Shown here piece by piece: positions 1 through 7,325 of a stretch of DNA of 36,947 bases. The DNA is taken from positions 582 through 37,528 of the forward strand of contig NZ_LMNG01000016.1 in assembly GCF_001423295.1 (NCBI RefSeq). The letters are read 5' to 3'. Numbering within the stretch: position 1 is the stretch's first letter; each line of letters begins with the position of its first letter. This stretch comes from Methylobacterium sp. Leaf112. Lineage in GTDB: Bacteria > Pseudomonadota > Alphaproteobacteria > Rhizobiales > Beijerinckiaceae. A model generated the notes under the pieces. The model was not told where the DNA came from. It did no database searches and saw only the letters and a program-made list of their open reading frames with translations. Both the position numbers and the translations under genes were made by a program.

Positions 1-197
1 CCCGCCACAAGGTCAAGCCGGGGATCACCGGCTGGGCGCAGGTCAACGGCTGGCGTGGCGAGACCGACACCAGCGACAAGATCCAGCGCCGGGTCGAACA
101 CGACCTGCACTATATCGAAAACTGGTCGGTCCTGTTCGACATCAAGATCATGCTCGCGACACCGATGTCTTTGATCAGCACCAAAAATGCTTATTGA
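1..197 (+). CDS. C-terminal end of a polyprenyl-phosphate sugar transferase (exopolysaccharide initiation), cut by the window edge
   Basis: The reading frame enters at base 3 and ends with TGA at 195-197, leaving the last 64 residues. It contains VKPGITGWAQVNGWRGET, then a segment reading HDLHYIENWS and LFDIKI. This is the characteristic C-terminal cytoplasmic catalytic tail of bacterial sugar transferases of the WcaJ/ExoY/PssY type. These enzymes move a sugar phosphate onto undecaprenyl phosphate at the inner membrane, the first step in making a capsule or exopolysaccharide. The membrane domain lies outside the window, so the sugar specificity cannot be judged. Confidence 0.88.
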   Translation, partial: RHKVKPGITGWAQVNGWRGETDTSDKIQRRVEHDLHYIENWSVLFDIKIMLATPMSLISTKNAY

Positions 198-281
198 GCC
201 CACCGTTCGACACAAATAGATCCACCATTTCCGGCATCGCGTGAGCCGGCAACAACCAATCTTCAGCCTCACCTGAACCGA

Positions 282-294
282 TCACCATTGGTGA
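282..294. promoter_or_regulatory. 13-bp palindrome in the leader of the chemoreceptor operon
   Basis: TCACCA-T-TGGTGA is a perfect inverted repeat with 6-bp arms, about 85 bases before the start at 380. It lies in the 180-bp gap between the sugar transferase and the small membrane protein, so it could be an operator. Nothing identifies a protein that binds it. Confidence 0.25.
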
Positions 295-379
295 AACTCA
301 AGTGATAGGCCGTCCGGCAACGCGCTTACTCAAGCAGCGTTAAGAGCTTCTTCAAAGGAAGCAGGCCTATTCATTGTTC

Positions 380-700
380 ATGGCGCTCCTGTCCGACCTG
401 CTCGTCCCCTTCGCAATGGCCATCGGAATCCCGCTCCTGATCGTGGGTGCGCCCGAGGCCGGCCGCCCCGTTTTGGTAATCGCTCCGCCCTGGTCGAACG
501 CCATCCGGCTCCTCGAACTCATCAGAGAGGCAGACGGCCGCGTGCTGCGCGAGGCCGGGATGGCCGGGATGGCGGTTGCCGTGTCGGAGCACGCGGACTT
601 CCCGCAGCGCCTGCGCGCGGCCGGGGCCTGGGTCGTCGTCAACGCCAGCAGCGTCTCGGGTTGTCCGACGACGCGTGAACCCTTCGGTAATGCCCCATGA
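380..700 (+). CDS. Small membrane-anchored protein upstream of and coupled to a chemoreceptor
   Basis: This is a 106-residue protein. One hydrophobic segment at about residues 7-25 is probably a membrane anchor. It is followed by a small soluble domain containing [18 protein letters not shown] and [15 protein letters not shown]. The alternation suggests an alpha/beta fold facing the cytoplasm or periplasm. Its TGA overlaps the ATG of the chemoreceptor (ATGA at 697-700), so the two are very likely co-translated. A TTG at 374 is an alternative start. The ribosome-binding site is weak: AAGGAAG lies about 17 bases before the ATG. I recognise the pattern as a rhizobial small protein but know no function. 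The coupling suggests a partner or modulator of the receptor (inference). Confidence 0.6.
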   Translation: MALLSDLLVPFAMAIGIPLLIVGAPEAGRPVLVIAPPWSNAIRLLELIREADGRVLREAGMAGMAVAVSEHADFPQRLRAAGAWVVVNASSVSGCPTTREPFGNAP

Positions 701-2217
701 CGCTGCACCCGGTTCCACCACGGGCCTCCACACTGGACAAGATCCGGACCACGTCCGGCAAGACGATCGTGGCGCTCCTTTGGGTCAATGTCGCCCTCGT
801 CATCGGGCTCAACGCGTGGCAAGGCAGCCTGCCGAACGCGGCGGCGGCGGGGGCCGCCCTCGCCCTCGCGCTTCCGCCGACCATTCTGAGCACGCGCAGC
901 CTCATCGGGGCACGAACCCGGATCGCTTCCAGCATGGCGCTCGCCGGCCTCGTCGCGGTTCTCGTGGCGATCCTCCACCGCGAGGGCGGCGGGCGCTCGC
1001 TCCAGCTCGACGTGCACATGTACTTCTTCGCCTGCCTCGCCATCGTCGCCGCCTGGCTCGATTGGAAGGCCCTGGTGGCCTACGCCGCCGTTGTCGCCGT
1101 GCACCATCTCGGGCTCTCCCTGATCGTGCCGAGCTTCGTCTTCCCGGATGGCGCGGGGATCGACCGGGTCCTCCTCCATGCCGTCATCCTGATCGCCCAG
1201 ACCGGTGTCCTCGTCTGGCTGGTGGCGAGCCTCCAGGCCGGGGCCGCAGCGAGCGATGCCCTGCAGCAGAGCGTGGCCGACCGGGACGCCGCCGAGACCC
1301 TGAAGGCTCGGGCCATGGCTCAAATCGAGGCCAGGGTCGAGGCCGAGCGGGCCCGGATGCTCGCCGTCGAGGCTCAGGTCCAGGCGTTCCAGGGGATAGT
1401 GGGCCGTGCCGTGGGGACCATCGGCCAGACCCTCGGAACCATGGAGGGCAGCGCTGGCCGCCTCATGCGGTTCGCCCAGGAGACGACGCACACCACGGAC
1501 GGCGCGACGGCGAGTTCGCGGCACGCCGGTCGCAACATCCATCAGATCGCGCAGACCTGCCTCGGTCTCACGGCGGCGGCCGACGAGATCGCCGGGCACC
1601 TCGCGGCCACCGACACCGTCACCCGTGCCGCCGCCGACGAGGCGCGCCAGACCGGCGAGACCATCGGCGCTCTCACCGTCTCCGTCGAGCGGATCGGCTC
1701 GGTGATCACGGCGATCCGGCAGGTGGCCGAGCAGACCAACCTGCTCGCCCTCAACGCCACCATCGAGGCCGCGCGCGCCGGCCCGGCCGGCCGGGGCTTC
1801 GCCGTAGTCGCGGCGGAGGTGAAGACGCTGGCCGGCCAGACCGCCCGGGCGACGGAAGAGATCGCGGCCCAGATCCGCGACGTCGAGGGAGCGACGCAGA
1901 CCTCCATCGCCTTCATGCGCGGCTTCGCGGCGCGGATCGCCGATGTCGAACGCACGACTTCGGCGATGTTTGAGGCCATCGAGCGCCAGCGCGCGGCGAC
2001 GCGGGCCATGGACGCCAATGTCGGTGCCGCCGTAGAGGACGCGCAATCGGCCACCACCCAGGTGACCGCCGTCGCGGCCGCCCTCGGAACGACCACGGCC
2101 GTGGCCGACGAGGTCCAGACCTCGACACGGGCCGTGCGCGATCAGGTCGTCCTTCTGGAAGATGTCACGGCCGCGTTTCTCCGCGACCTTCACGCCGAAT
2201 CGGCCCAGGCGGCCTGA
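697..2217 (+). CDS. Membrane methyl-accepting chemotaxis protein with a histidine-containing multi-span sensor domain
   Basis: This is a 506-residue chemoreceptor. Residues 20-180 form about six membrane segments with almost no periplasmic domain. Histidines lie in or beside them: H94, H107 (DVHMYFF), H136-H137 (VHHL) and H161 (LLHA). A coiled-coil linker follows at 185-235. The cytoplasmic signalling domain has the conserved hairpin at about 346-380, including [17 protein letters not shown] and [15 protein letters not shown], which contacts CheA/CheW. There is no HAMP domain recognisable by eye and no C-terminal CheR-docking pentapeptide; the protein ends in SAQAA. The membrane histidines could bind haem or metal and sense oxygen, redox or a membrane-soluble ligand (inference). 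No che genes lie in the window. It is coupled to the small membrane protein upstream through ATGA. Confidence 0.9.
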   Translation: MTLHPVPPRASTLDKIRTTSGKTIVALLWVNVALVIGLNAWQGSLPNAAAAGAALALALPPTILSTRSLIGARTRIASSMALAGLVAVLVAILHREGGGRSLQLDVHMYFFACLAIVAAWLDWKALVAYAAVVAVHHLGLSLIVPSFVFPDGAGIDRVLLHAVILIAQTGVLVWLVASLQAGAAASDALQQSVADRDAAETLKARAMAQIEARVEAERARMLAVEAQVQAFQGIVGRAVGTIGQTLGTMEGSAGRLMRFAQETTHTTDGATASSRHAGRNIHQIAQTCLGLTAAADEIAGHLAATDTVTRAAADEARQTGETIGALTVSVERIGSVITAIRQVAEQTNLLALNATIEAARAGPAGRGFAVVAAEVKTLAGQTARATEEIAAQIRDVEGATQTSIAFMRGFAARIADVERTTSAMFEAIERQRAATRAMDANVGAAVEDAQSATTQVTAVAAALGTTTAVADEVQTSTRAVRDQVVLLEDVTAAFLRDLHAESAQAA

Positions 2218-2256
2218 TCCACACCCCCTCGCAATCAAGCGCCTTCAGGCCTTCCA

Positions 2257-3186
2257 TCAGAAACTCGGGGTCGGCCGGTCGAGGACCCGGCGGCCCATGA
2301 GACTGGCGGCGAGATCCGACATGAGCAGGGCGGTGCGGCCGCGCTCGTCGAGGAACGGGTTGAGTTCGACCAGATCGAGGCCGCGCACGAGGCCACTGTC
2401 GTGCAGCATCTCCATGGCGAGATGCGCCTCGCGGAACGTGGCGCCGCCCGGCACCGTGGTGCCCACCCCCGGCGCGATGCCGGGCTCGAGGAAATCGACG
2501 TCGAGGCTCACGTGCAGGAGACCGCCGGCGCCCGACACCCGGTCGAGAAAACCCGCCAGCAGCACGCCGATGCCGTTCTCGTCGATGGCGCGCATGTCGT
2601 GGACGCGGATGCCCGCCGTGGCCAGCGCCGCGCGCTCCGCCGGATCGACGCTGCGCAGGCCGATCATGCAGACGTGGCGCGGATCGACGGGTGCGCCCAG
2701 CGGCGGCAGGTAACCTTCGAAGCCCGAAGCCCCCGTGGCGTAGGCCATGGGCACCCCGTGGAGGTTGCCGCTCGTGGTGGTGTCGAGGGTATGCAGGTCC
2801 GGGTGAGCGTCGAGCCACAGCACGAAGAGCGGGCGCCCTTCGCGGGCCGCCCGCCGGCTCATGCCCGCGACGGTCCCCGCCGACAGGCTGTGGTCGCCGC
2901 CGAGAAAGATCGGCACCCCCGCGCCCGCTGCGTCGTCGGCGGCCCCCGTGAGGGCGGCGGTCCAGGCTGCGACCTCGGCGAGACCGTGGACGGCCGGGTT
3001 GGGGTGGCACGGGACGGAGACGGGCGAGGGCGCGAGATTGCCGCGATCCTCGACGGCGAGGCCGAGGGCGGCGAGCGCAGGCCCGAGGCCGGCCGCCCGG
3101 TAGGCGCTCGGTCCCATATCGCAGCCGAGACGCCGTGTGCCCGCCTGCACGGGCGCGCCGATGAGGATGCAGCGTCGGCTGTCCAT
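2257..3186 (-). CDS. rocF: Arginase (L-arginine to ornithine and urea)
   Basis: This is a 309-residue ureohydrolase of normal arginase length, acting in the cytosol. The manganese ligands are all visible: H99 in GGDHS, D126/H128/D130 in DAHPD, and D229/D231 in SLDVDFLEP. H143 in NLHGV lies in the substrate region. The C-terminal block with VGTTVPGGATFREAH and LVELNPFLDERGRTA is typical of proteobacterial arginase rather than agmatinase. I chose the ATG at 3186. An ATG at 3219 is in frame but lacks a ribosome-binding site, while a GGAAGG lies about 11 bases before 3186. The urea it makes would be used by the urease encoded 12 kb away. It is convergent with the chemoreceptor gene. Confidence 0.9.
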   Translation of the reverse strand: MDSRRCILIGAPVQAGTRRLGCDMGPSAYRAAGLGPALAALGLAVEDRGNLAPSPVSVPCHPNPAVHGLAEVAAWTAALTGAADDAAGAGVPIFLGGDHSLSAGTVAGMSRRAAREGRPLFVLWLDAHPDLHTLDTTTSGNLHGVPMAYATGASGFEGYLPPLGAPVDPRHVCMIGLRSVDPAERAALATAGIRVHDMRAIDENGIGVLLAGFLDRVSGAGGLLHVSLDVDFLEPGIAPGVGTTVPGGATFREAHLAMEMLHDSGLVRGLDLVELNPFLDERGRTALLMSDLAASLMGRRVLDRPTPSF

Positions 3187-3545
3187 GGGTCTGATCGCCT
3201 TCCCGTTCCGGTCCCGCATGGAGCCGCGAGGTGACGATCCGAAGACGGTTCGCGGCTGCCGGGAGGTGTTGGGGACGGGATCTGCAAAACCGGTGCCCGG
3301 CCTCGCGAGGGATCCCGACGCGCAGCACGGCCAGTCGCTTCCCGGTCGTGGGCCGGGGGAACGTTGGCCCGATGGCGCAATCCTGCTTAGGTGCAGACGA
3401 AGCCCAGGTGGGGACGGAGCCTGGGTCCCGTTCGACACCACGGCCGCACCGTGCTCCCCTGGCGCCACCGCCGCACGGGAAGGCTGGACGGGAAGCGGTC
3501 GGTGTGAACCATCGCAGGATCGTTCCGACCCAAGGTGAGCGCGCC
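3187..3545. other. Intergenic region between divergent arginase and response-regulator genes
   Basis: These 359 bases separate two divergent genes and must hold both promoters. I see no convincing -35/-10 pair, no strong palindrome and no coding sequence of its own. The only clear signal is AAGGTGAG just before the regulator start at 3546, which serves as its ribosome-binding site. Confidence 0.5.
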
Positions 3546-4190
3546 ATGCATCTCCTCATCGTCGACGACCACCCGCTGTTTCGCGAGGCCTTGGCCAGCA
3601 CGCTCGCCCTCGCCTATCCGGGGGCGGTGCTCCACGAGGCGGACGGGATTGCCGGCGCCTGCGCCACCCTGGGGCGCGAGCGAGCCATCGAGCTCGTTCT
3701 CCTCGACCTGTCGATGCAGGGCGTGCAGGGTTTCGACGGCCTCGCCACCATCCGGGCGCAGTTCGCCCGCGTGCCGATCCTCGTGGTGTCGGGCCTCGAC
3801 GATCCGCGCATCATGCGCGACGCCATCCATCACGGCGCGGCCGGCTTCGTCCCCAAGGCGGTGGACAAGGCGACCCTCACGCGGGCGATCGCGGACGTCC
3901 TGGCGGGCGGCCTCTCCCTGCCGCCCGCCCTGGCCGGCGCCGCGAATCGGCCCGAGCGGACGCAACTCGCAGAGCGCGTCGCCCGGCTCACGCCCCAGCA
4001 GATGCGAGTGCTCGGCATGATCCGCCAGGGCAAGCTCAACAAGCAGATCGCCCATGCCCTCCAGGTCGGCGATTCCACCGTGAAGGCGCATGTCACGGAG
4101 ATCCTGCGCAAGCTCGAAGTGGGCAGCCGGACCCAGATCGTCATCGAGACGGCCGGGCTCGATTTCGACCATATTCGGACACGGTCCTGA
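3546..4190 (+). CDS. NarL/FixJ-type response regulator (receiver plus LuxR helix-turn-helix)
   Basis: This is a 214-residue two-domain regulator. The receiver occupies residues 1-118, with acidic pocket D7/D8, phosphoacceptor D54 in LLDLS, the switch serine in VVSGLDD, and conserved K104 in FVPKAV. The C-terminal GerE/LuxR helix-turn-helix begins near residue 148 (LTPQQMRVLGMI) and includes NKQIAHALQVGDSTVKAH. The start is the ATG before HLLIVDDHP, with AAGGTGAG 8-10 bases upstream. An open frame reaching further upstream has no recognisable domain. No histidine kinase is adjacent, so it is an orphan regulator here. It neighbours the quorum-sensing block, which may or may not be meaningful. 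Confidence 0.92.
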   Translation: MHLLIVDDHPLFREALASTLALAYPGAVLHEADGIAGACATLGRERAIELVLLDLSMQGVQGFDGLATIRAQFARVPILVVSGLDDPRIMRDAIHHGAAGFVPKAVDKATLTRAIADVLAGGLSLPPALAGAANRPERTQLAERVARLTPQQMRVLGMIRQGKLNKQIAHALQVGDSTVKAHVTEILRKLEVGSRTQIVIETAGLDFDHIRTRS

Positions 4191-4273
4191 AGTCCGGCCG
4201 GGGGCCGCCCGCGCAGGGCGCGTCACGCCTGCGGATCGGCGGCCCACCCGCAAGCGTGGTCATGTGCCCACCT

Positions 4274-4483
4274 TCATTCGCCCTCCAGGCGCGCCAGGCG
4301 GCGGCCGAGCTCGAACAGGAGCGTATCGGTCAGGGTGCGCAGAAGCGGATCGGCGATCCGGTCCACGGATTCCCGCAGTTGGATGGCGTGATCGACGGCG
4401 CGGTAGACGAGCTCGACCTCGAGATCCGGGATGTCCTGATCGGAACGGGCGCGAAGGGGCATTTCGTGGGGGAAGGTCGGCAT
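4274..4483 (-). CDS. Small uncharacterised protein immediately downstream of luxI
   Basis: This is a 69-residue, acidic, mostly helical protein with the segments DLEVELVYRAVDHAIQLRE and LLRTLTDTLLFELGRRL. It lies 46 bases downstream of the AHL synthase on the same strand and so is probably in the same transcript. An overlapping frame starting at 4499 is less protein-like. I do not recognise a family. Because AHL synthases are often followed by small accessory or modulator genes, a role in the quorum circuit is possible but is only an inference. Confidence 0.5.
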   Translation of the reverse strand: MPTFPHEMPLRARSDQDIPDLEVELVYRAVDHAIQLRESVDRIADPLLRTLTDTLLFELGRRLARLEGE

Positions 4484-4529
4484 CGTGGTACTCTGGCAAC
4501 AGGCGGGAAAGGGCGTTGTGGCGATCCGC

Positions 4530-5249
4530 TCACGGCATCGGGCGGCGGGAGGACCGCGCGGCCGGCCGCGGACTGTCGGGGGCGGGCATCCGCAGCACCG
4601 ATCCGGGCAGGCCGAACACCCGTCGACAGGTGGCCACGGTCTCCGGGGTCAGGCGTGCGTAGATCGGTAGCAGGAGCGAATCGCCGTAGGGGCAGGGCAG
4701 GGCGAGGGGCTCCACGTCCCAGCCCATCTCCATGAGGCGCGTCACCAGCACCGGGTGGGTCTGGACCAGGAGCCCTTCGAGGCCGAAATGTTCGGCGGCC
4801 TCGGCCACGGCGGTGAAGGAGGCACCCGAGACGGCATCCACGCCCTTGGCGCTTTCGCGCTTGGCCGGAGCCACGGCGCAGCGCGTCCATTCGTAGATGC
4901 GCGGCCCCGACGGCGCCGACGCGCCCTTGAGGAGTTCCGGATAAAGGTGGGTCTGCAGGTGCGGTCGGGTGGTGGGCAACAGGCGCGAATAGGAGACGAT
5001 GACTTCGCTCGCCTGACCGGCCGTCTGTTGACCGGCCAATTCTTGATCGGCCGTTTGTCGGCCGACCGGTTCTTGGCCGACGACGTGCAGGCAGTCAGGC
5101 CCGTCGAACTGGTCGCGCTCGCGGCCGTCCGGCTTGCGGCAGGCCTCCCACTTGAGGTGATCGACGAAAAAATCGTGCCGGAAGCGATAGATCCGATCCA
5201 TGAGGACGGGATTCCGCGCCTCGACGTCGCCGCTCAGAACCTTCAACAT
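4530..5249 (-). CDS. Acyl-homoserine-lactone synthase (LuxI family) with an internal pentapeptide repeat
   Basis: This is a 239-residue LuxI-type enzyme that makes an N-acyl-homoserine lactone from S-adenosylmethionine and acyl-ACP in the cytosol. The conserved residues are present: R24, F28, W34, D46, D49, then R89 in SRLLPTTRP, E120 and R123 in YEWTR. The spacing from D49 to R89 is 40 residues, against about 22 in the canonical family (D48 to R70). The extra length comes from five tandem pentapeptides, VGQEP/VGRQT/ADQEL/AGQQT/AGQAS. The C-terminal tail beyond GSVLRMP is proline/arginine rich. I chose the ATG at 5249 because LuxI proteins begin at this point and GGGAG lies 7 bases upstream. 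The acyl chain cannot be told from sequence. It is followed by a small ORF, and luxR is encoded upstream on the same strand. Confidence 0.93.
   Translation of the reverse strand: MLKVLSGDVEARNPVLMDRIYRFRHDFFVDHLKWEACRKPDGRERDQFDGPDCLHVVGQEPVGRQTADQELAGQQTAGQASEVIVSYSRLLPTTRPHLQTHLYPELLKGASAPSGPRIYEWTRCAVAPAKRESAKGVDAVSGASFTAVAEAAEHFGLEGLLVQTHPVLVTRLMEMGWDVEPLALPCPYGDSLLLPIYARLTPETVATCRRVFGLPGSVLRMPAPDSPRPAARSSRRPMP
5007..5081 (-). repeat. 15-bp tandem repeat (5 units) inside luxI
   Basis: Five consecutive 15-bp units, three of them containing GGCCG- or CGGCC-type cores such as GACCGGCC, encode five degenerate pentapeptides of the form (V/A)(G/D)(Q/R)(E/Q/A)X. Each unit is exactly five codons, so copy-number change would keep the frame. 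The array sits between the acidic D46/D49 motif and the R89 strand of the synthase. Confidence 0.8.
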
Positions 5250-5256
5250 GCCCGAT

Positions 5257-5275
5257 CTCCCTGCGATGCAGGGAG
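5257..5275 (-). promoter_or_regulatory. Inverted repeat covering the luxI ribosome-binding site
   Basis: CTCCCTGC-GAT-GCAGGGAG is a perfect 8-bp stem with a 3-base loop. Read on the luxI strand, the downstream arm contains GGGAG, which is the Shine-Dalgarno sequence 7 bases before the luxI ATG. In RNA the stem would hide that site. As DNA it could equally be a protein-binding site. Confidence 0.55.
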
Positions 5276-5303
5276 TTCTGGCCAAGCTTGGGTCGATCAG
5301 GCA

Positions 5304-5319
5304 TCCGTAGATCTACGGA
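5304..5319. promoter_or_regulatory. Lux-box-like 16-bp palindrome upstream of luxI
   Basis: TCCGTAGATCTACGGA is a perfect 16-bp palindrome centred about 62 bases before the luxI start codon, between luxR and luxI. Its TAGATCTA core and dyad resemble binding sites of AHL-dependent LuxR proteins. If it is centred near -42, transcription would start near 5270. A second short palindrome, CCAAGCTTGG, lies at 5282-5291. Assignment to the adjacent LuxR is inferred. Confidence 0.6.
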
Positions 5320-5337
5320 GGATCGCGGCGACTGGAA

Positions 5338-6072
5338 TCAGCTTATGATGCCCCGCCGCAAGGCTTCGGCGACGCTCTGGACGCGACTGGCTGCGTTGAG
5401 CTTGCGCGCCGCGGCCGCGAGGTGATGCTCCACCGTGCGTGCGGAGATCGACAGGATCACGGAGGTCTCCCAGGCGGTCTTGCCGGCGGCGGCCCATTTC
5501 AGGCACTCGACCTCTCGGTCGGTCAGCCCCGCGAAAGCCCGATCCGCCGCATCGTCGTCCTGCATCCGGCGCGCGATCGCCTTGGCCCGGGACATGGCGT
5601 AGATCGCCACGAGGTGCAGGCCGGCGCGGGCATCATCCGACAGCCGCACCTGCGTACCGCCGAAGCTGACCCCGGCCTCGCCGCCGTCGAGTTCGTGGAA
5701 GGGGACGCAGAAGCCCTCCCTGAGGCCGTACTCCCGTGCCTCGTTCATCACGGTGAGGCCGTGCCCGTCGCCACGGGTCGCCGCCTCCTGCCACAGGAAC
5801 GGCTCCGTCGTCGCCCGGATGTAGCGGATGACCGGGTCCCGATGGAGGTGGTTCCGCTCCTGGTAACGCTGCGCCCAGCCGACCGGCCAGCCCGAAATCA
5901 GCGAACAGTCGGACAGGTTCTCGTTCGGTGACTGCGGCAGGCCGCCGATGAGGAACGCGTCGTAGCCGAAGATCGCCCCCGTGCGGCGCAACTCCGCATA
6001 GACTGCCCGCTGAGTCCCCGCCGATCGCAGCCGATGGATAATGTCGAACGCGGTCTGACGAACATCGTGCAC
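5338..6072 (-). CDS. LuxR-family AHL-responsive transcription regulator
   Basis: This is a 244-residue two-domain regulator. The N-terminal autoinducer-binding domain (about 20-165) has all six residues that line the AHL pocket or are invariant in TraR/LuxR: W66, Y70, D79, P80, W94 and G120. The C-terminal helix-turn-helix (about 180-240) runs from GLTDREVECLKWAA through SARTVEHHL. It therefore should bind the signal made by the neighbouring LuxI and act as a DNA-binding dimer. The start is a GTG at 6072. The nearest strong Shine-Dalgarno, AGGAGG, is about 19 bases away, so the exact start is uncertain. The stop lies 88 bases before luxI on the same strand, with the lux-box-like palindrome between them. 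Confidence 0.93.
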   Translation of the reverse strand: MHDVRQTAFDIIHRLRSAGTQRAVYAELRRTGAIFGYDAFLIGGLPQSPNENLSDCSLISGWPVGWAQRYQERNHLHRDPVIRYIRATTEPFLWQEAATRGDGHGLTVMNEAREYGLREGFCVPFHELDGGEAGVSFGGTQVRLSDDARAGLHLVAIYAMSRAKAIARRMQDDDAADRAFAGLTDREVECLKWAAAGKTAWETSVILSISARTVEHHLAAAARKLNAASRVQSVAEALRRGIIS

Positions 6073-6199
6073 AAGCGTTACTCGGCGAATTCCTCCTGCG
6101 ATTGTAACAGGATCGATGGTTTGTGAAAGGTTGAAGGCGTGAGGTAGCCGCCCGACGCATCACCCGGTGGGTCGCACCGTGCCCGCGAAGGGCGCAGCC

Positions 6200-6619
6200 T
6201 CAAGCAGCCCGGCGTACGGCGGTCCGGCCCGGTTCCGGCGACCGGGGCAGATCGGCGATGAGACGCACGAGCTGATGCGCATGATAGGGCGTGCGCAGAC
6301 AGGGTGCCCCCGCCACGATGGCGTCGGGCAGGGTGCGCGGCGAGCGCGTGGTGTAGATCACTCCGACGGCGGGATCGAGGCAGCGGGCGACGGCCCCGAG
6401 GGATACGCCCTCGACGGCGTCGCGCACGTCGGCATCGGTCACCAGGACATCGACCCGGCGCAGGACGGTCTGACTCAGGAGCAGCGCTTCGACCTCGCCG
6501 GCTGTGCGGGCGCTGAGGACATCGTAGCCGGAGGCTTCCAGGCAACTCGTGGTGATCGAACGGGTCAACTCGTCGCCGGCCAGCAGCACGACGAGGGGCG
6601 GAAGGGACGCACGAGCCAT
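6200..6619 (-). CDS. Stand-alone receiver-like protein lacking the conserved lysine
   Basis: This is a 139-residue protein with a single CheY-like domain. It has D16/E17 at the acidic pocket, D62 in VLVTDADV as the likely phosphoacceptor, T90/T91 at the switch position, and a CLRTPY segment where receivers have a K-P pair. The expected lysine is replaced by threonine (T110). It carries no output domain. I chose the ATG at 6619, with AGGA about 9 bases upstream. An upstream in-frame ATG at 6691 would add residues that do not look conserved. It may be a single-domain regulator that works by protein-protein contact, possibly with unusual phosphorylation behaviour. It lies upstream of luxR on the same strand. 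Confidence 0.72.
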   Translation of the reverse strand: MARASLPPLVVLLAGDELTRSITTSCLEASGYDVLSARTAGEVEALLLSQTVLRRVDVLVTDADVRDAVEGVSLGAVARCLDPAVGVIYTTRSPRTLPDAIVAGAPCLRTPYHAHQLVRLIADLPRSPEPGRTAVRRAA

Positions 6620-7325
6620 GGCGATGATCCTGCCTGCCGGTCCGGATGCGATGTGCAGCCGATCAAGAAACGATCCACCCAATCTGGCCATCGAATCGTT
6701 AACGCCCTCTTAAACGTCCGGCTTATTCTGACAATCCGCGTCGTATTGCAGATCGGTACATTGCCTTTAATTTACGTAATCTGCTCACGAGGCGACCACC
6801 GAACTGCCCAATAGAGAAGCGCAGTCGGATCGATGGTGGAAAACCGCTCATGGCGCGCAATGGGCACTTCGCTCTGGCCCCTGCGGATCTGTCGGCCGAA
6901 GCGATGCGGCGGCGGCCGGACATACGCCCTGCAATAGCCCCCTCCTTCGTGACTCCGGAATTCCGCCCCGCCCCCCCTTAAGGCGGCAACGCCGCGCGAA
7001 CGAGGGGAATCTTGCGCGCCGCGAAGCATCGCCCTCCCGTCCGAGGAAAGCCCGGTGCTGCCGGACAGAGAACCGATCGCGTGGTCGAACATGCGAATGG
7101 GAGAAGGCTGTTTTCCATCGGCGCCGCAAAAAGCCATTTGCTTCCTTTGACGCAGACCTATTACGGGCCGATACTTCAAATCGATCGAGAATGCGCCGCA
7201 AATATTTGTGGGCCGCCTGATATTTCGACCAACTTTGCTGCTGCATCTCCAGCATTCGCGAAGTTCGTTGCTCCATGTCCGGCGCTCGGCGCCGGACGTA
7301 TCCCCTTTTGAATGTGGATCCTCCC
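6620..7325. other. Long intergenic region upstream of sfnG
   Basis: These 706 bases between the receiver-like gene and sfnG have noticeably lower GC in two stretches (about 6670-6790 and 7125-7260). I see no credible coding sequence: short frames on both strands have no recognisable domain. It probably contains promoters for the two divergent genes and a long sfnG leader. I found no sigma-54 -24/-12 site of the TGGCAC/TTGC type and no riboswitch I could identify. Confidence 0.5.
7278..7296 (+). promoter_or_regulatory. GC-rich hairpin in the sfnG leader
   Basis: TCCGGCGC-TCG-GCGCCGGA forms a perfect 8-bp stem with a 3-base loop, ending 29 bases before the sfnG ATG. It is followed by CCCCTTTTG, only a short T run, so it is a weak terminator/attenuator candidate. 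It could also simply shape the leader RNA. Confidence 0.35.

Noticed and set aside
367..2238. A 623-codon open frame antisense to the chemoreceptor
   Set aside because: It lies opposite a clear chemoreceptor gene, is rich in G/R/D as expected from a high-GC antisense frame, and shows no domain.
6085..6106. A CCTG-N9-CAGG dyad upstream of luxR considered as a second lux box
   Set aside because: The spacing does not match a lux box dyad, the core lacks symmetry, and it overlaps the AGGAGG ribosome-binding-like sequence.
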